NCBI GenBank assembly: GCA_016839245.1
Contig: JAEOUN010000088.1
Coordinates: forward strand, 1-35,353
DNA length: 35,353 nt
Direction of reading: 5' to 3'
From: Candidatus Thorarchaeota archaeon
GTDB taxonomy: Archaea; Asgardarchaeota; Thorarchaeia; Thorarchaeales; Thorarchaeaceae
The position numbers were made by a program, and so were the translations under genes. Under the pieces are notes generated by a model, which was not told the DNA's origin, made no database searches, and saw nothing but the letters and a program-made list of their open reading frames with translations. Of the stretch, positions 7,227 to 15,204 are shown piece by piece. Position 1 is the stretch's first letter. Each line of letters opens with the position of its first letter.

Positions 7227-9197
7227 CTATGGAAGTTCACCTGCACACCATAACACGATTCGAAGTGCGAGCAAGGCATTGTTCTGCTGACCTTCATACA
7301 ATCCAGTAAGCCCATAGTTATCTAGCATGAAATTACTTCCTGTCACTACGAGTCTTCCTCCATTTGTGTCTTCTTTATATCCCATTACTGGCATATTCCA
7401 CAAATAACGTGCTAGACGCCAACCGTCAACTGGTATGTGTACGACTGCGCCAAGATAATGGAAGCTGTTTACTCCCGAGGTAATAATATGCGAATCAATA
7501 TAGGTGATGACTGTCGGTGTACTTCCACCTGGTACTTGGGTATATGAAAGTGAAAATCCAGTCCATTGCAGGAAATCATTCAAAGCAGATACATTCAATG
7601 TTGCATTTGATAATGCTGCAATGAAAATACCACCTCCTGCCTCGTAATAGTCTTGATATGCCTGAATTTCCTGCTCTGTATACTGAATTGAGAATGCGGT
7701 TAGATTCGAGGGATCTGTTTCATTTGCATCATAGGCGCACGGGTCTAATATTACTACTGCATCGTACTGTTGTAATGTTGCTAGATTAATTATGGAACTA
7801 TCTCGAATCTCAGTTACAGAAATATCATTATCAACAAGCAATTTGTAGAACTCTCGAAATTGTCCATAGATAGAATCGATGTCCCACGGAGTATGAGCGA
7901 TATCAAAAGCAACTCTTGCACTAGCAACTCCAACTTCAAATGAGATATGGAGGCTTGTCTGTCCAAACTCCTCTGATGTAAATGTAATGGTACCCTCAAG
8001 GGTGCTTGTACCTGAACTGGGAACATTAACTGCTACAAGAACTTGCCCTACTTGATTGATCACTATCCCATCATCTATAATAAACGCATCTGCATTATCA
8101 CTGGCAATGTAGGTCTCAAATGTTGTGTTTCCACCGGTAAGAATTCTTACATTGAAAGAGTATGTATCCGATGCAAATAGACATTCATAGTCGATTGGTA
8201 GTTCGCCTGGAAATGCATAACTCAATGCTGGTGTAGACCCTTCGTCTGACGAGTCCAAAATTAATTGCAATGACGCTGCTGTGTTAAGTTTTCCAGCCCC
8301 TACTACATATGATGGATAGTCACTCATCAAGTCTGCGCCTTTCAAAAGTGCAGTCATGATAGATCCTGGTGTATATGTGATATTGCGATCAATTGAATTT
8401 CCGATCAATTCCGCTGCTGCAATAGCCACTCTTGGAGCCGCAAAACTTGTGCCATAGTACCTATTTCCATCTGAGTATGTGACATACCCTGCAGCTACTA
8501 AATCTGGTTTCATGTATTGGTCTCTTGCTGGTCCTATTGATGAAAAGCCTGCTGGACTTCCATCCTCCATTAGAGCTCCTACTGCTAAGCATGATTCATA
8601 GAGTGCTGGGGATTCGATACTTGTCCCAATAACACCATCCTCTCCACTATTCCCCGCAGCAGCAACGACAACTACTCCTTGTTGAAATGCCCAATCTGTG
8701 GCATTTTTCAACGGGTCTCCCAAAGTAGGTGAGCCACCCAGACTTAAATTGATTACACTACAATTCTGGCTTACTGCCCAATAGATTGCTGCTACCAAGC
8801 CCTCCGTTGTAGCCACTCCAGTAATTCCTAAAACTTTTCCAATAGCAAGCTCGATATTGGAGCTTGTAGCTATTTGTTTGGCAATAATTGTCCCATGCGG
8901 GACATCCTCTGGTTTTGAATCCGTTATATTGAGATCAGTGTAGTCGTATCCATTTTCAATCGTGACAAAACTCTGCGTAGATACAATCCTACTCTGTAAT
9001 CCTGTATCCATATCTATCCCTGAGTCGAGAATAGCCACTCGAACTTTGCTAGTTGGCGTTGTACTACTTGGCGAAATTGTAATAACGTAGACAAGCCCTG
9101 CTGATGTAAGAATCATCAAAATAACTAGTAATGCAATAATCTTTGATCCATTTGATTTGGATTTTCTACTGACAGCTGGTTCCCAATAATAACCCAT
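7227..9197 (-). CDS. Membrane-anchored subtilisin-like serine protease (S8) with site-1-protease-like C-terminal domain
   Basis: The 656-residue protein has a charged N-terminus, one membrane segment at about 19-42, then an outward-facing S8 domain. The catalytic triad is Asp58 (AILDSGID), His101 (DVPHGTII) and Ser251 (GTSFAAP); Asn183 (AAAGNSG) fits the oxyanion hole. There is no clear propeptide, since the Asp motif starts 15 residues after the membrane segment. A beta-rich stretch (about 325-425) leads to a C-terminal domain from about 427 to 656: an HTPWD segment, FREFYKLL, LQQYDAVVILD, GGGIFIA and GGRLVVTGSNFMLDN. This order and these motifs resemble the region after the catalytic domain of eukaryotic site-1 protease (MBTPS1/SKI-1), from memory. 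The start is supported by AGGTG nine bases upstream and a TATA box at 9241. Confidence 0.88.
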   Translation of the reverse strand: MGYYWEPAVSRKSKSNGSKIIALLVILMILTSAGLVYVITISPSSTTPTSKVRVAILDSGIDMDTGLQSRIVSTQSFVTIENGYDYTDLNITDSKPEDVPHGTIIAKQIATSSNIELAIGKVLGITGVATTEGLVAAIYWAVSQNCSVINLSLGGSPTLGDPLKNATDWAFQQGVVVVAAAGNSGEDGVIGTSIESPALYESCLAVGALMEDGSPAGFSSIGPARDQYMKPDLVAAGYVTYSDGNRYYGTSFAAPRVAIAAAELIGNSIDRNITYTPGSIMTALLKGADLMSDYPSYVVGAGKLNTAASLQLILDSSDEGSTPALSYAFPGELPIDYECLFASDTYSFNVRILTGGNTTFETYIASDNADAFIIDDGIVINQVGQVLVAVNVPSSGTSTLEGTITFTSEEFGQTSLHISFEVGVASARVAFDIAHTPWDIDSIYGQFREFYKLLVDNDISVTEIRDSSIINLATLQQYDAVVILDPCAYDANETDPSNLTAFSIQYTEQEIQAYQDYYEAGGGIFIAALSNATLNVSALNDFLQWTGFSLSYTQVPGGSTPTVITYIDSHIITSGVNSFHYLGAVVHIPVDGWRLARYLWNMPVMGYKEDTNGGRLVVTGSNFMLDNYGLTGLYEGQQNNALLALRIVLWCAGELP

Positions 9198-9240
9198 TAT
9201 GATACACCTTGGTCTAACAGATGCGTGCGATATTTGTGGC

Positions 9241-9253
9241 TTTTTATATATAC
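9241..9253 (-). promoter_or_regulatory. TATA box for the subtilase gene
   Basis: The minus strand reads TATATATAAAAAG here, about 45-55 bases before the protease ATG at 9197. This would place the transcript start near 9220 and leave a leader of about 25 bases carrying the AGGTG Shine-Dalgarno. The same 186-base gap must also hold the promoter of the divergent P-type ATPase. Confidence 0.6.
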
Positions 9254-9383
9254 GTAAGAAGCTATCGACTCTGGTACATCTGCACTATTACAGAAAAGCT
9301 TCAAAAGGTTGATTATCTGTCGTATTTACTTAGCGGGAAGATGTGACCATTCACGGTTCATTTATCTGCACTTCTGTTCATCG

Positions 9384-12335
9384 ATGAAACCTCAAGAGGT
9401 ACTAACATTGTCGGAAGAAGACGCCATCACAGAAATCGGGCCAATAGTTCCCTACCATTCAATACCTCTTGAGGATGTTTTCAAAGCCCTCCATGTTGAT
9501 AGTAAAAACGGTCTATCCACTGATGATGCAAATAAACGCCTTCAAGAAGTCGGTCCTAATACAATTCCTAAATATCGTGGAGATTTTTGGCAAGTCTATA
9601 TCGCCCCCATTTTGAATTGGCTTATCACAATCTACATCATAAGCTCATTTGCTTTGATTCTTATCGCTTTTCTATTCCCTTCGGACATTAACACGATGGG
9701 TGGTGCAACGGTATGGTTGGCCGTAGTTGCCGTAAATGCAATTGTCGCAATGGTTCAACAATATCGAGCTCAAAAGAAACTTGAAGCTCTCGAGAAATTA
9801 TCTGCCGGTGAAGCTCGAGTCATTCGCGATGGTCGAGAAGCTAATATTTCACCTCTCGATATTGTCCCTGGTGATATTGTCAAACTTGAACAAGGCGATA
9901 GAATTCCTGCTGATGCTCGAATAATCACATCTTCTAACCTGATGACGGAAGAAGCTTCGCTGACTGGAGAGAGTGTTCCTGTAATGAAAAGTGAAGCTGC
10001 TCATGTGTCAGAGGATGACATGCTTACGGATCGACTAAATATGGTCTTCTTCGGGACCTATGTCTCGACAGGTTTGGCAAGTGTAGTCACTACTGCTACT
10101 GGTGCTCACACTGAGATAGGAAAGATTCAAGGAACTCTTGAAGCACTGAATACCGGTGATATTCCCCTTCGAAGAAAAGTGAATGTTCTTGCAAAGTATC
10201 TTGGAATTGCAGCACTCGTTCTAATGGCTGTGTCAGTCATCTGGCAAGTTTTTGTCTATCCAATCTTAAGTGGCGTTCCCTTCATATTTTCACCTCAAAA
10301 CATCTCAGAAAGAATCGGAGCTGGAATCACTCGTGCCATGACGATTATGCCGATCAACATTCCATTGTTAACAACAATAGTCTTGCTTACGGGTGTATTA
10401 GCAATGGCTAAGAAGGGAGTTATCATTCGTGATCTTTCTGCTGTCGAGAGTCTCGGTCGTGTCAGTGTAATCTGTAGTGATAAAACAGGGACCATGACTA
10501 AGAATGAGATGACTGTAAAATATTGTTGGGACACCAAGAATCTGTTCTCTATTGAAGGCGATGGTTACAGTCCCTCAGGTAATATTGTGCAGCTGAAAGG
10601 AGCCATAGATTCGAATTTTGGTGATGTTGAAGAGGAGCACATAAAAGATGTGTTCAGGTGGAAAGGTCTCTTTAGATTAATTACCTGTGGCGGTATTGCT
10701 AATGATTCTGAGATTATTGAAGAGCGTCTCCCTGATCATAGTATAAATTGGGTGCCTCTTGGTGATCCTACCGATGCTGCGCTCCTGACCTTGTTCAGAA
10801 AGAGCCATGTTGATGAAGTAGGTATAAAGATGAAATATGCTGTCGTAGAAGAATTCCCATTTGATTCCGAATTGAAGCGCATGTCAAAAATATGTCGGGA
10901 TGAAGACAGTTTTGTTGTCTTTGTAAAGGGGGCAACCGAAGTTCTTCTGCCACTATGTGAATATACCAATGGTGAAGATGCGCCTTCCCTGATGGCTCCT
11001 GGACTATCCGACAGGGTGAAAGATCTAGCAAACGATTTTGCATCGAAGGGGTATCGTGTCATCTCCCTTGCATATAAACAGATGAAGTCAATTCCTACTG
11101 GCGACAAAGCTCGCGAAAAGGCTGAGAAGGGATTGACCTACCTTGGTTTTGCATGTATTGTTGACCCACCACGTGATGGTGTCAAGGATGCTGTAAACGC
11201 GTGTCATAGTGCTGGCATTAATGTAATAATGATAACAGGTGATGCTGCAGCAACAGCGAAGACGATTGCCACGGATCTTGGAATATATTTGCAGAACTCG
11301 CTCGTTGTAGAGGGATCTTACATTAATGATATCAGTGATGAAGACTTCGCAAGGACCAATGTCTTTGCACGAGTCAATCCTGATCATAAACAAATCATTG
11401 TGGAACGATATCAAGACCAGAATAAAGTCGTAGCGATGACTGGCGATGGTGTCAATGATGCTCTTGCATTGGCTATGAGCGATGCTGGTATTGCTATGGG
11501 CATCACTGGCACAGATGTGGCTAAAGAGGCCGCTGACATTGTCATTACAGATGATAGTTTCGCATCGATAGTTTCAGGAGTGCATCAGGGCAGAGGGCTA
11601 TTCAATAAGATACGAATGATGATTTACTTCTATGTTGCAATCAACCTCTTTGAGAGCATCATATTTTTTGGAGCCCTTTTTATCCTCCCAACTATAGAGA
11701 TTCTAAGCTACTGGCAGCAACTCTATCTGGTTGTCACAACACACTCATTTCCTGGTCTTGCATTAGTCTTTGATAGAACCTCACCCCGAGCAATGGAGGA
11801 CAAACCACGTGATAGTCAAGAAATTATAACAAGAAACCTTGGAAAGATCATGGCGTTGAATGTAATTCTAATGGCTATGGGCGCCGCAACGGTTTACTTC
11901 CTGACTTATACTGGCTATCTTGGCATCGTTCAAATAACTCCTACAAACACCAGTGGATTCTGGAGTGAATTCTATTTAGCAGATGATCCTGTCTGGTATT
12001 CTCTCAAAGCAACTTCCATGCTTCTCTCTGTCATTCTAATTGTGGAAAGCACGATTGTTCTTCTCATTCGCAGAATTAACCTGCCTCTCCATAAGAGCCT
12101 CCGTGAACCAGGTACATGGATTTTTGTGTTGTTATTAGGTCTAATCTACACAGCACATTACCTATTGATGTATGTCCCTCTTGTAAACGAGATCCTCTCC
12201 ATCTATGGACTCAATTTCTATATTATTCCACTGACTGCCTATGATTGGATAATCTGTATCCTTCTGGCTGTTCCAACAATTATTGGCGTTGAGTTATACA
12301 AGCGTTATTTCCGACAAAAAGAGATTGACCTCTAA
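9384..12335 (+). CDS. P-type cation-transporting ATPase (P2/P3-like) with non-canonical ion-site residues
   Basis: The 983-residue enzyme has every cytosolic P-type element: the N-terminal cation-ATPase domain, the actuator LTGES near 193-197, the phosphorylated Asp366 in CSDKTGTMTKNE, the nucleotide domain with FVKGATE, the hinge motif MITGDAAATA, and TGDGVNDAL near 686. About ten membrane helices are present. Transmembrane helix 4 reads PINIP (323-327) instead of PEGLP, and helix 6 reads LVVTTHSFP where Ca2+/Na+,K+ pumps have WVNLVTDGLP, while helix 5 keeps Asn754 and Glu757. The carried ion is therefore uncertain (H+, Mg2+, Ca2+ or another). I use the ATG at 9384; the frame is open to a TTG at 9309, but the extra residues are unlike family N-termini. 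It is divergent from the protease and followed by panB. Confidence 0.92.
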   Translation: MKPQEVLTLSEEDAITEIGPIVPYHSIPLEDVFKALHVDSKNGLSTDDANKRLQEVGPNTIPKYRGDFWQVYIAPILNWLITIYIISSFALILIAFLFPSDINTMGGATVWLAVVAVNAIVAMVQQYRAQKKLEALEKLSAGEARVIRDGREANISPLDIVPGDIVKLEQGDRIPADARIITSSNLMTEEASLTGESVPVMKSEAAHVSEDDMLTDRLNMVFFGTYVSTGLASVVTTATGAHTEIGKIQGTLEALNTGDIPLRRKVNVLAKYLGIAALVLMAVSVIWQVFVYPILSGVPFIFSPQNISERIGAGITRAMTIMPINIPLLTTIVLLTGVLAMAKKGVIIRDLSAVESLGRVSVICSDKTGTMTKNEMTVKYCWDTKNLFSIEGDGYSPSGNIVQLKGAIDSNFGDVEEEHIKDVFRWKGLFRLITCGGIANDSEIIEERLPDHSINWVPLGDPTDAALLTLFRKSHVDEVGIKMKYAVVEEFPFDSELKRMSKICRDEDSFVVFVKGATEVLLPLCEYTNGEDAPSLMAPGLSDRVKDLANDFASKGYRVISLAYKQMKSIPTGDKAREKAEKGLTYLGFACIVDPPRDGVKDAVNACHSAGINVIMITGDAAATAKTIATDLGIYLQNSLVVEGSYINDISDEDFARTNVFARVNPDHKQIIVERYQDQNKVVAMTGDGVNDALALAMSDAGIAMGITGTDVAKEAADIVITDDSFASIVSGVHQGRGLFNKIRMMIYFYVAINLFESIIFFGALFILPTIEILSYWQQLYLVVTTHSFPGLALVFDRTSPRAMEDKPRDSQEIITRNLGKIMALNVILMAMGAATVYFLTYTGYLGIVQITPTNTSGFWSEFYLADDPVWYSLKATSMLLSVILIVESTIVLLIRRINLPLHKSLREPGTWIFVLLLGLIYTAHYLLMYVPLVNEILSIYGLNFYIIPLTAYDWIICILLAVPTIIGVELYKRYFRQKEIDL

Positions 12336-12344
12336 AATATCTAC

Positions 12345-12358
12345 AATGTATATACATT
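12345..12358. repeat. 14-bp perfect palindrome between the ATPase and panB
   Basis: AATGTATATACATT is its own reverse complement and lies ten bases after the ATPase stop and about 20 bases upstream of the panB TATA box. It could be an operator for panB or a weak 3' hairpin of the ATPase transcript. A/T-rich palindromes also arise by chance. Confidence 0.35.
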
Positions 12359-12377
12359 ATATATCCGCTATAGGAAC

Positions 12378-12388
12378 TATATAAATAA
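12378..12388 (+). promoter_or_regulatory. TATA box for panB
   Basis: CTATATAAATA is a near-consensus archaeal TATA box placed about 34-44 bases before the panB start, predicting a transcript start near 12410 and a leader of 10-20 bases. Confidence 0.6.
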
Positions 12389-12421
12389 TCAATTGTAACT
12401 GGATTATGTGGCGAATGCAAT

Positions 12422-13276
12422 TTGGCACGAATGACGACTCATAAAATTCGCGAGCTCAAGAAGAAGGGTAAGAAAATTGTCATGCTTACCGCTTACGACG
12501 CACCGACTGCTGCTATTCTTAGCGAATGCGGTGTTGATATGATTCTTGTTGGCGACTCAGTTGGCAATGCATTACTTGGCTATGAGAGTACCATCCCTGT
12601 TACTCTTAATGATGTCATGCACCATTGCTCTGCTGTAGCGCGAGCAAAACCTGATTCACTCATTGTAGGAGATATGCCCTTTATGTCTTACAAAATAAGT
12701 GAGGAACAAGCTCTCAAGAACTGCGCACTTATGCTTCAAGAGGGTGGAGCAGAATCAGTAAAGATCGAAGGAGCAGGTCGAGTTGTAGATATAGTCCGAG
12801 CTGTTGTTGATTCGGGAATTCCAGTTATGGGTCACATCGGTCTTACTCCTCAATCGATCTTTCAACTTGGTGGGTATCGCGTGCAAGGAAGAACTGCTGA
12901 AATGACAAAGACATTAGTAGAGCAAGCAAAAGCGCTAGAAGATGCAGGCGTATTCTCTCTTGTTATAGAGCTGGTGCCCTCAGAAACCGCGAAAGTGATA
13001 ACAGAATCCGTGAGTATCCCCACAATTGGAATTGGAGCTGGTCCTCATTGCGATGGTCAGGTGCTTGTTCTTTGGGATATGCTGGGCCTCTTTGAGGATT
13101 TCAAGCCAAAGTTTGTCAAAAAATATGCAAGTATTCGTGGTGTCATCAGAGATGCAGTAAATCAGTATTCTGATGAAGTGAGATCTTCTGTTTTTCCTAA
13201 GCCTGAACACAGTTTTGAGATGTCGGAAGAAGAGACTGGACGGCTTTATGGCAGAACAAAACCAGTCCGAGAATAA
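12422..13276 (+). CDS. panB: 3-methyl-2-oxobutanoate hydroxymethyltransferase (ketopantoate hydroxymethyltransferase)
   Basis: The 284-residue protein matches PanB along its whole length: the MLTAYDAPTAA opening, the Mg2+ ligand region ILVGDSVGNALLGYEST, GDMPFMSY, GAESVKIEG, MGHIGLTPQSIFQLGGYRVQG, the catalytic Glu in VIELVPSE, and IGIGAGPHCDGQVLVLWDMLG. It transfers a hydroxymethyl group from 5,10-methylene-tetrahydrofolate (or the archaeal pterin equivalent) to 2-oxoisovalerate, giving ketopantoate for coenzyme A synthesis in the cytosol. The start used is TTG at 12422; an ATG nine bases later is an equally usable start. It has its own TATA box and ends in a hairpin shared with the convergent gene. 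No other CoA gene is in the window. Confidence 0.95.
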   Translation: MARMTTHKIRELKKKGKKIVMLTAYDAPTAAILSECGVDMILVGDSVGNALLGYESTIPVTLNDVMHHCSAVARAKPDSLIVGDMPFMSYKISEEQALKNCALMLQEGGAESVKIEGAGRVVDIVRAVVDSGIPVMGHIGLTPQSIFQLGGYRVQGRTAEMTKTLVEQAKALEDAGVFSLVIELVPSETAKVITESVSIPTIGIGAGPHCDGQVLVLWDMLGLFEDFKPKFVKKYASIRGVIRDAVNQYSDEVRSSVFPKPEHSFEMSEEETGRLYGRTKPVRE

Positions 13277-13323
13277 ATGACCAAATCTGAAGAAGTAGGA
13301 CTGTCATTTAAGATATACAAGAA

Positions 13324-13347
13324 CCAGCCTCTCTGGTTGAGGGCTGG
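13324..13347. terminator. Hairpin between convergent panB and DUF1858 genes
   Basis: CCAGCC (13324-13329) pairs with GGCTGG (13342-13347) around a 12-base loop, followed on the plus strand by a pyrimidine-rich ATTCTATTCTTATTCG run. It sits between two convergent stops, so it likely serves panB and possibly both genes. Confidence 0.55.
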
Positions 13348-13360
13348 ATCTATTCTATTC

Positions 13361-13570
13361 TTATTCGTTTTCTTCGATTACTTCATTGAGTGACTCTATT
13401 AGCTTATCGGGATCAATGCCATGTGCTAATGCTCCCTGTTCGATTGTTTCATAACGTGCAGCTGCACATCCATAACAATGAAGGCCTGCTTCCATGAAGG
13501 CACCAGCGGTTTCTGGCCACTTCATGACTACTTCTGCAATACTCATTTGTTTGTTTACTGCTTGTGCCAT
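13361..13570 (-). CDS. DUF1858-domain small protein (CYGC motif)
   Basis: The 69-residue protein is essentially one DUF1858 domain: a helix pair with IAEVVMKWPETAGAFMEAGLHCYGCAAARYETIEQGALAHGID-type sequence, including the conserved CxxC (CYGC near residue 32-35). This fold occurs alone or fused to hybrid-cluster and ScdA/RIC-like proteins and is suspected to take part in redox or metal-centre chemistry; its function is not established. A GGTGAT Shine-Dalgarno lies five bases before the ATG, and an A/T-rich TATA-like element lies near 13620-13630. The two cysteines are the only ones in the protein, which supports metal or thiol chemistry. Confidence 0.85.
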   Translation of the reverse strand: MAQAVNKQMSIAEVVMKWPETAGAFMEAGLHCYGCAAARYETIEQGALAHGIDPDKLIESLNEVIEENE

Positions 13571-13619
13571 ACTAAATCACCATTAACTATGGTTAATATT
13601 ATTGAGTGTGAAAAATCTA

Positions 13620-13630
13620 CTAATATACTT
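13620..13630 (-). promoter_or_regulatory. Possible TATA box of the DUF1858 gene
   Basis: The minus strand reads an AAAGTATATTAG-like element about 50-60 bases before the ATG at 13570, giving a predicted leader of about 30 bases with the GGTGAT Shine-Dalgarno. Confidence 0.35.
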
Positions 13631-13667
13631 TATCGTCTGTCTTCATTTGTTTTCTTTCTGTCAATTG

Positions 13668-14627
13668 TCAAAATACATAGCGATTCCCTGTGCTTCCTGA
13701 GGAATATGCCTCTGGCAGCCCTTGAGCGATACGCTGCTGCGCTATTGTACCTGTACAGTGACATGGAACAATCATCCCAGGCGCGATTTCTTTGAGATCC
13801 GTTATGGTTCTCTCAATACGTGGCATGTTTCTCTTTCCCATCAGATGTAATCCACCAATAACTGCTCGAATGCTATCTTCGCCAGTAAGGTTAATGATCT
13901 CTCTGATTGAGTTTACGATTCCCGAATGCGCACATCCAGTTATAACGACAATTCCTGATGTTGTCAGAATTCCTAGGCAATTATCATCAATGACCATTGA
14001 GTCGTCTATCCATTCATTATTGATCCGCATCTGATGATTTGAAAATCCTGTTTCATATGCAGTAAGACGAGGAATCTCCCCAGTTCTTAGAATTGTATTC
14101 CCTGCAAGCAATTCTGGCTTTGCGCTAATTACGGGCTTGCCGCCAGCAGCTACAATATCATCAAGTGAAGGCAGTAGACGAAAATTATTGATCTTTTCTC
14201 CCTCATTTGTCTGAGAGACTGTTCGTCGTGGGTTAAGCATCTTGGGATGTATAAATACTGGAATGTCTTTTCTTCCTATTCTCCTAAGAACCTCCAACAG
14301 TCCTCCAAAGTGATCCCAGTGACCATGACTCATTACAATGGCGTCTACCGAGGAGACATCAATGTTCAACACTTCCAAATTATGGAGAAGAATCTCCTTT
14401 GACGGACCTGTATCATAGAGTATCTCAAAACTACTATCTCCGACTCTGGTCTGGACAAGAAACGAAAGTCCATGACCTGCAAATACGTAGAGTGATTCAT
14501 CCTCCTTTTTTTTGACCCATTGGCTAGCACTTAGTACGTTCTCATGTTTCTCACTACTATACAGTTCAACCACATTATCTACGAGTACAGTGATGGTCAA
14601 ACTGTCAACAATTTTCAGATCATTCAT
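13668..14627 (-). CDS. Metallo-beta-lactamase-fold hydrolase, COG1237 type
   Basis: The 319 residues carry the zinc-binding HGHWDH motif at 101-106, an ILYDTGPS strand before it, then GCAHSGIVNSI, GGLHLMG and PCHCTG, the order seen in the COG1237 group annotated as 7,8-dihydropterin-6-yl-methyl-4-(beta-D-ribofuranosyl)aminobenzene 5'-phosphate synthase. That name refers to methanopterin biosynthesis, but most COG1237 members are untested, so only an MBL hydrolase or transferase is safe. It starts 24 bases after the stop of an SCP2-domain gene on the same strand, so both are probably one operon, with this gene second. The ATG start has only a weak Shine-Dalgarno. Confidence 0.85.
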   Translation of the reverse strand: MNDLKIVDSLTITVLVDNVVELYSSEKHENVLSASQWVKKKEDESLYVFAGHGLSFLVQTRVGDSSFEILYDTGPSKEILLHNLEVLNIDVSSVDAIVMSHGHWDHFGGLLEVLRRIGRKDIPVFIHPKMLNPRRTVSQTNEGEKINNFRLLPSLDDIVAAGGKPVISAKPELLAGNTILRTGEIPRLTAYETGFSNHQMRINNEWIDDSMVIDDNCLGILTTSGIVVITGCAHSGIVNSIREIINLTGEDSIRAVIGGLHLMGKRNMPRIERTITDLKEIAPGMIVPCHCTGTIAQQRIAQGLPEAYSSGSTGNRYVF

Positions 14628-14651
14628 CAGTACACACTCGATGAAATGTCC

Positions 14652-15074
14652 CTAGAGAATCAGATTGTCCAATCCCATCTCCTTTAGGATTTGAGGATAG
14701 ATCTTGTATAATGGTTTAATCTTTGAGAGTAATCCAAGTGCTTTCGCAACTGATCCTTCTAGTTTGACCTGACCTCTCGCCATGGCAACAGTTGTACTCA
14801 ACTTATCCTGCCAGAATTTGTTAGTTGTTTCCGACTTTGACCAGACTGTTATCTCTGGTTCTACATCGCTGTCGAACGAAAGGGTTCCTATCTCTCCGTT
14901 TGGACCTGGATCTCTAAAGTTGATAGTGAGATGTGCCTCAGGATCTTCAATGTCAAATCTCACAACAACCTGCGACTTAGCAAGTTTTTCCATGACATCT
15001 GTTTCTTTTCTTGCTTCCGCCCAGAACTTATGAAAGACCTCCATAAGTTGTTCTTTACTATCATATGTTACCAA
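14652..15074 (-). CDS. SCP2 sterol-carrier-like domain protein
   Basis: About 140 residues making one SCP2 domain: VVVRFDIEDPEAHLTINF beta strands, an EPEITVWSKSETTNKFWQ segment, then MARGQVKLEGSVAKALGLLSKIKPL, the characteristic GxVkleGs helix at the lipid-binding tunnel. SCP2 domains bind lipids or acyl-CoA-like hydrophobic ligands. A strong GGAGG lies eight bases upstream of a TTG at 15074, which I take as the start; the longer frame from a TTG at 15089 would contain that GGAGG within the coding part. It is the first gene of a pair with the COG1237 hydrolase, hinting that the hydrolase acts on a hydrophobic or CoA-bound substrate. Confidence 0.82.
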   Translation of the reverse strand: MVTYDSKEQLMEVFHKFWAEARKETDVMEKLAKSQVVVRFDIEDPEAHLTINFRDPGPNGEIGTLSFDSDVEPEITVWSKSETTNKFWQDKLSTTVAMARGQVKLEGSVAKALGLLSKIKPLYKIYPQILKEMGLDNLIL

Positions 15075-15204
15075 GGTATAGTCCTCCAAGGGAGATACAT
15101 ATGTAATATGCTAGATAGAAGTCTTTTGGCTTGGTTATTAGAATATCCTGATTCATTGCCCAACGACTAGCACTCTTGCATGGTCCGTTTATTGTGACTG
15201 ACCT

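Noticed and set aside
9309..9383. Upstream extension of the P-type ATPase from a TTG
   Set aside because: The added 25 residues are Cys-rich and unlike family N-termini, and they would run into the promoter region shared with the divergent protease.
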